10,679 bases of DNA from Pseudomonadota bacterium. GTDB lineage: Bacteria; Pseudomonadota; Alphaproteobacteria; Rhizobiales; Xanthobacteraceae. The notes under the pieces were generated by a model that saw only the letters and a program-made list of their open reading frames with translations, did not search any database and was not told the DNA's origin. Position 1 is the stretch's first letter, and each line of letters opens with the position of its first letter. Positions 7,160 through 10,679 of the stretch are shown here, piece by piece. The position numbers were made by a program, and so were the translations under genes. Location: positions 1 through 10,679 of the forward strand of contig JAEWCJ010000107.1 in the NCBI GenBank assembly GCA_023390695.1, written 5' to 3'.

Positions 7160-8446
7160 ATGACGATGCGCGATCTGCTCGCCTTTGTATTTGCGATCTC
7201 GTTGATCGCGCCCGCATTTGCGCAATTGCGCGGGCATGGCGGGCCTGTCCGGGCGGTCGCCGTATCGCCCGACGGAAAAACGGCTATCTCGGGCAGCTTC
7301 GACACATCTGCGATCCGCTGGTCGCTTGATCGCAACGCGGCGCTGCAGGTGATGCGCTTCCACGAAAGCGCGGTGAACGCGGTGACGTTTCTTCCGGACG
7401 GACGTCTTGCGACCGGTGGTGAAGATGGCCGCATCGCCGTCTGGCAGCCGGATCAACCCGTTCCCACGGCTACCTTCCAGGGTCACACGGCTCCGATCGT
7501 CTCGATCGCCGCGTCTCCCGACGAAACAATGCTCGCCTCCGCCTCATGGGATCGCACCGTTCGTCTGTGGCCACTGGCAGGCGGCGCTCCGCGCGTGCTG
7601 GAGGGACATACACAGAATGTGAACGGCGTTGCTTTCACGCCGGATGGGCGCGCGCTCGTCAGCGCAGGTTACGACGCAACAATTCGCATCTGGCCGCTGA
7701 GCGGCAACGGAGAGCCTTTTGTCGTCACCGTACCGGCTGCGCTGAATGCCGTGGCCGTCGCCAATGACGGCGAGATCGTCGCCGCTGCCGCCAATGGACA
7801 GATCTTCTTCGCATCGACCACCGGCGAGCTGCGCGGCGGCATGGACACCGACGGCACGCCCCTCATCTCGCTCGCGATCTCTCCCGACGGGAGACTCATC
7901 GCCGCCGCAGGAATACGCGGCTCGGTCGCGATCATCGACCGTAAACAGCGCAAAATCCTTCGCACGCTGATCGGGCCCGGTTTGCCGGTGTGGTCGGTCG
8001 CGTTTTTCTCCGACAGCAAAACCCTGCTCACCGGCGGCACCGATCGTCTGGTCCGCCGCTGGAACACAGAGACCGGCGAGCATCTCGGCGCGGTGCCGAT
8101 GAGCAGCAATGACGATCCTCTCGCGGCCTATGCCGGCGATCGCGGCGCAGAAGTCTACCGGGCTTGTATCGCGTGCCACACGCTGTCTCCGGATGAGGGC
8201 AACCGCGCGGGACCGACGCTCGCGGGCATCTTCGGCCGCAAGATCGCAACTTTGCACGGCTACAATTTCTCCGACGCGCTGAAGAAGATGGACATCGTGT
8301 GGACGCCGGACACGCTGTCGAAGCTGTTCGAGATCGGCCCGACCGCCTATACGCCCGGAACCAAGATGCCGGAGCAAAAGATCGGCTCAGCAGATGACCG
8401 CAAGGCGCTCATGGATTTCCTGGCGCGCGCGACAGTCCAAAAATAG
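7160..8446 (+). CDS. Exported WD40 beta-propeller fused to a cytochrome c2-like domain
   Basis: A 428-residue protein. Residues 1-21 are a signal peptide with a hydrophobic core and an AFA-Q cleavage site, so it acts in the periplasm. Residues about 23-312 hold seven WD40-type repeats, clearest at 24-56, 108-137 and 148-178 (GH...SPDG...D..(I/V)R(L/I)W). Seven would close one propeller. Residues about 322-425 are a class I cytochrome c domain: CIACH (336-340) attaches heme, GPTLAGIFGR (351-360) and YTPGTKMPE (397-405) match the mitochondrial/c2 type, and Met403 is the expected sixth ligand. A one-electron carrier role with the propeller as docking platform is inferred. It follows the moeA fusion by 25 bases with AGGA 7 bases upstream; ATG at 7166 is an alternative start. 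Its position suggests it serves a periplasmic molybdenum enzyme. Confidence 0.92.
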   Translation: MTMRDLLAFVFAISLIAPAFAQLRGHGGPVRAVAVSPDGKTAISGSFDTSAIRWSLDRNAALQVMRFHESAVNAVTFLPDGRLATGGEDGRIAVWQPDQPVPTATFQGHTAPIVSIAASPDETMLASASWDRTVRLWPLAGGAPRVLEGHTQNVNGVAFTPDGRALVSAGYDATIRIWPLSGNGEPFVVTVPAALNAVAVANDGEIVAAAANGQIFFASTTGELRGGMDTDGTPLISLAISPDGRLIAAAGIRGSVAIIDRKQRKILRTLIGPGLPVWSVAFFSDSKTLLTGGTDRLVRRWNTETGEHLGAVPMSSNDDPLAAYAGDRGAEVYRACIACHTLSPDEGNRAGPTLAGIFGRKIATLHGYNFSDALKKMDIVWTPDTLSKLFEIGPTAYTPGTKMPEQKIGSADDRKALMDFLARATVQK

Positions 8447-8451
8447 CTGTC
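8431..8451. terminator. Small hairpin at the convergent ends of the cytochrome and polyferredoxin genes
   Basis: GACAG-N11-CTGTC spans both stop codons, which lie only 3 bases apart. The stem is short and no T-run follows the stem on the plus strand. It is reported as the only structure seen at this tail-to-tail junction. Confidence 0.15.
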
Positions 8452-10471
8452 AGCTTTGCCGTTTCTCTTCGCGCTCGCGCAGATAGTCTTCCGTCGTGCG
8501 CATTCTCGGCCGCGCCGGTGCGCCATAGGGATCGAAACTCTCCTGCGCCATCGCGCTTACGCGGCAATCCTCGCACATTTTGAGGACTTCAAGCCGTCTG
8601 GCATTGCCCGTGAACATCCAGTGCCTGCCTTCCAGCTTGGCGGTCACCCGCTCGATTGTGCTTTTTACCCCGAACGGCTTGCCACAGCTCACACAATGGA
8701 ACGGCTCTTCTTCCTTCATAATCCGCGCCGATGCGGTCGCCGCACGGAAATCGAGCTGCGGCTTCAGGCTGACCACTTTCTCGGGGCAGGTGGCCGCGCA
8801 CAAGCCGCACTGCACGCAGGCGTCTTCCGTGAATTTCAGCATGGGCCGGTCGGGATCGGCCGACATGGCTCCGGTCGGACAAGCCGACACGCAGGCAAGA
8901 CATAGCGTGCAGCCTTCGGCATTCACCTCGACCGCACCGACCGGCGCACCGGCGGGCAGCACAATCACATCCAGCGGCGCGGGCGCCGCACGATGGAGTT
9001 CGCGCAAGGAAAGCCTCAGCACATCGCGCTTGCCGCCAACCGGGCGAAACGAGGCCGGCTTCTGTGAGCCGTGCGGCGCCTCAATCGAACGCAGGCTTTC
9101 ACCGAGCACGTCGGGATCGTCGGTTTCGATGGCGACGACCATACCGTCACCAAACCCGAGGCCAGACAAAATCGGCTCGGCCAGTTCGATCGTACGGCGC
9201 AACCCGGTCACGTCATGGCGGGGACGCTCGCGCAGCAGGAAGCGAATGGAGGCCGCGCCATAGGCAAAGGATGCCGCAATCGTCTCAAGGCCGACCTGCG
9301 TCACCTCGTTAACCGCGACCGGCAAGACATTGGCAGGCAGACCGTCTCCGTATCGCGCCAGCGCGTCGATCAGGTCGGTCCCATGCGCCTCATCATGGAA
9401 AAGGAGAATCGCCTGCTGTCCGCCAGCATCACGATAAGTTGTGAGCAGGGCGCGCAAACGCCGCATCAGGCCATCGGCGGATGGCAGCGCATAACCGGCT
9501 GCGCCGGTGGGACAAGCCGCGGCGCATTGACCGCAGCCGGCGCAGATATGCGGATCGATCGCAACATGATTGCCGGCGGGCTCGATCGCCCCCGCCGGAC
9601 ACAGATCGAGGCATCGGCGGCAGCCTACAATGCGCGAACGCGAATGCGCACACAGGTCTTCCTTGAAATTGATGTAGCGGGGCTTGTCGAAGGTGCCGAC
9701 GAGATCGCGCGCCTTCATTGCGGCGCGCAGGATCGCAGCCGGATCTCCGGGATCTGCGCGCAGATATCCCTCGCGCAAATCGGCGGCCGGGAATAGCGGC
9801 GCTGCGCCCGAGAGATCCAGAATGATGTCGCAATTGGATTTTGCGCCATTGCGCGGGGTCCCGAACATCAGCTTGTCGCGCGAGGACGGGGCGGCTTGCG
9901 TGTAATCGTCGACAGAGATTTCGAATTCGCCGAGAAAGCCGCGTGCCGAGCGGATGGTACCCTGCACCACCGGGTATTCCGTGGTCCGTTGCGGCGGTAG
10001 ATCGGGATGCCCCAGGATCATCACCGTGACATCGAGATGATCCTTCAGCAATTCGGCCGCTTCGATGGCTTTCTCATCCCGTCCATAGATCAGGATAACG
10101 CCTTCGCTGCTGAAGCTGACGAACGGAATGTCAGCCGAAGGCTCGGCCGCCATAGCCAGCAGGCCGGCCATCTTGGGGCCCGCTTTGGCGGCATCCACCG
10201 ACCAGCCGGCATTTTCCCGGATATTCACGAAAGCCAGTTCGGGATCGCCTGCTTCTTCAGCGACTTCCGTAAACAGGGGCGATTCCTGAGTGCAGGCGAC
10301 GGTGATCGGATCGCCCCCGGAAACGAGTTTGCGGAAGCGCCCCAATTCCGCCCGACAGAGCTGACGGCCAGATGTCACTTTGCCACCGCAGGCGTGACCG
10401 ACGGTGTCGATATGGAGCGGCATGGTGTCCTCGCAGGAACACACCACAATCTGCCGCTTTTGCTCCGTCAT
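8450..10471 (-). CDS. Polyferredoxin: multi-[4Fe-4S] protein with cysteine-rich N-terminal domain
   Basis: A 673-residue soluble iron-sulfur protein. Seen: an N-terminal domain opening VVCSCEDTMPL with further Cys28, Cys39 and Cys60; a first ferredoxin pair at CRRCLDLCP (284-292, with Cys274 perhaps supplying the missing ligand) and CAGCGQCAAACP (310-321); a second pair at CTLCLACVSACP (521-532) and CVQCGLCAATCP (552-563); and CVSC (593-596) with CEDC (633-636), which could bind zinc or another cluster. No signal peptide or membrane segment is visible. Similar proteins, as I recall, sit in formate dehydrogenase gene clusters; the N-terminus faintly recalls HdrA. Electron transfer to or maturation of a molybdenum enzyme is inferred. 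The start is ATG 10471, with GGAG 5 bases upstream and directly before the conserved domain; a TTG at 10525 would add 18 unsupported residues. Confidence 0.9.
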   Translation of the reverse strand: MTEQKRQIVVCSCEDTMPLHIDTVGHACGGKVTSGRQLCRAELGRFRKLVSGGDPITVACTQESPLFTEVAEEAGDPELAFVNIRENAGWSVDAAKAGPKMAGLLAMAAEPSADIPFVSFSSEGVILIYGRDEKAIEAAELLKDHLDVTVMILGHPDLPPQRTTEYPVVQGTIRSARGFLGEFEISVDDYTQAAPSSRDKLMFGTPRNGAKSNCDIILDLSGAAPLFPAADLREGYLRADPGDPAAILRAAMKARDLVGTFDKPRYINFKEDLCAHSRSRIVGCRRCLDLCPAGAIEPAGNHVAIDPHICAGCGQCAAACPTGAAGYALPSADGLMRRLRALLTTYRDAGGQQAILLFHDEAHGTDLIDALARYGDGLPANVLPVAVNEVTQVGLETIAASFAYGAASIRFLLRERPRHDVTGLRRTIELAEPILSGLGFGDGMVVAIETDDPDVLGESLRSIEAPHGSQKPASFRPVGGKRDVLRLSLRELHRAAPAPLDVIVLPAGAPVGAVEVNAEGCTLCLACVSACPTGAMSADPDRPMLKFTEDACVQCGLCAATCPEKVVSLKPQLDFRAATASARIMKEEEPFHCVSCGKPFGVKSTIERVTAKLEGRHWMFTGNARRLEVLKMCEDCRVSAMAQESFDPYGAPARPRMRTTEDYLREREEKRQS

Positions 10472-10576
10472 TCCGTCTCCAAACTGACGCCCCGGCCGAA
10501 GCATGACTCGTCGCGGACTGGCCAATGGCCTTCATAGCTTATAACTATACCAAACTAAAGATAGGTGCCGGAGCCT
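10472..10576. promoter_or_regulatory. Divergent promoter region between polyferredoxin and right-edge gene
   Basis: This AT-rich stretch separates two diverging starts. It contains several TATA-like hexamers (10539-10549) on both strands, but no -35 box at good spacing that I can defend. Confidence 0.4.
10534..10549 (-). promoter_or_regulatory. Dyad TATAG-N6-GCTAT shared with the tusA / moeA-like promoter
   Basis: Read on the minus strand, TATAG (10549-10545), six bases TTATAA, then GCTAT (10538-10534). It keeps ten of the twelve arm bases of the dyad at 3928-3944, with the same spacing. It lies 63 bases before the polyferredoxin start and 28 bases before the right-edge gene start. Confidence 0.4.
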
Positions 10577-10679
10577 ATGCCGCCAATCGTACGCACACCC
10601 ACGTCTAGCCTCACCGCGATCGCGTTACCGCCGCCATTCCGGCTGGTCGCCTTGCGCGAGGTCGGCGATGCCTTCGCGC
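10577..10679 (+). CDS. N-terminal fragment, possibly biotin/lipoate ligase-like protein (cut by window edge)
   Basis: An open frame from ATG 10577 runs off the right edge after 34 residues. Seen: a proline-rich opening followed by LPPPFRLVALREVGDAFA (17-34). GGAG lies three bases before the start, which is tight. The segment recalls the beginning of alphaproteobacterial proteins annotated as biotin/lipoate A/B ligase-like and often found beside formate dehydrogenase accessory genes. I am relying on memory for that resemblance, and 34 residues cannot prove it. Divergent orientation from the polyferredoxin and the shared dyad between them would fit a second operon of the same module. Confidence 0.45.
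   Translation, partial: MPPIVRTPTSSLTAIALPPPFRLVALREVGDAFA

Noticed and set aside
7544..8377. 277-residue open frame on the minus strand
   Set aside because: It is antisense to the propeller-cytochrome gene, and its periodic pattern only mirrors the WD40 repeats.
7160..8446. Tandem DNA repeats in the WD40 region
   Set aside because: The similarity is at protein level only; the DNA copies are diverged and form no direct repeat array.
9071..9796. 241-residue open frame on the plus strand
   Set aside because: It is antisense to the polyferredoxin, where the cysteine motifs identify the real frame; no ribosome site or domain is visible.

Overview
The window is GC-rich, densely coded alphaproteobacterial DNA. 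Gene content and protein style (a family III CoA-transferase operon, a cytochrome c2-like domain, the MoeA arrangement) best fit Hyphomicrobiales of the Nitrobacteraceae/Xanthobacteraceae type (Bradyrhizobium or Rhodopseudomonas relatives). No species can be named from the sequence alone. I see no rRNA, tRNA, insertion sequence, CRISPR array or phage gene, and no gene-free stretch longer than 150 bases.

Left third (1-3688), carbon catabolism. Three genes read leftwards: a family III CoA-transferase (TTG start), a crotonase-fold enzyme that lacks both hydratase glutamates, and the N-terminal third of an aldehyde dehydrogenase cut by the window edge. Diverging from them is a metal-dependent amidohydrolase of the ACMSD type. 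Together they look like a small peripheral pathway in which a semialdehyde or acid is oxidised, activated to a CoA thioester and processed. The substrate cannot be read from the sequence.

Right two thirds (3701-10679), molybdenum cofactor and redox-enzyme maturation. A TusA-type sulfur carrier reads left. A three-gene rightward operon diverges from it: a degenerate MoeA-like protein, a MoeA fused to a C-terminal periplasmic-binding-protein-like domain (GTGA overlap), and an exported seven-bladed WD40 propeller fused to a cytochrome c2-like domain. A 673-residue polyferredoxin with at least four Fe-S motifs converges on this operon with a 3-base gap. At the right edge a partial gene starts divergently from the polyferredoxin; its first 34 residues recall a biotin/lipoate ligase-like family.

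Sulfur carrier, two MoeA proteins and a polyferredoxin together suggest a maturation and electron-transfer module for a molybdenum or tungsten enzyme, most plausibly a formate dehydrogenase. The structural enzyme is not in the window; I would expect it to the right. Both divergent promoter regions of this module carry the same AT-rich dyad, TATAG-N6-GCTAT, which may be a shared operator. The most notable features are the MoeA/pseudo-MoeA tandem, the MoeA-PBP fusion and the propeller-cytochrome next to cofactor genes.
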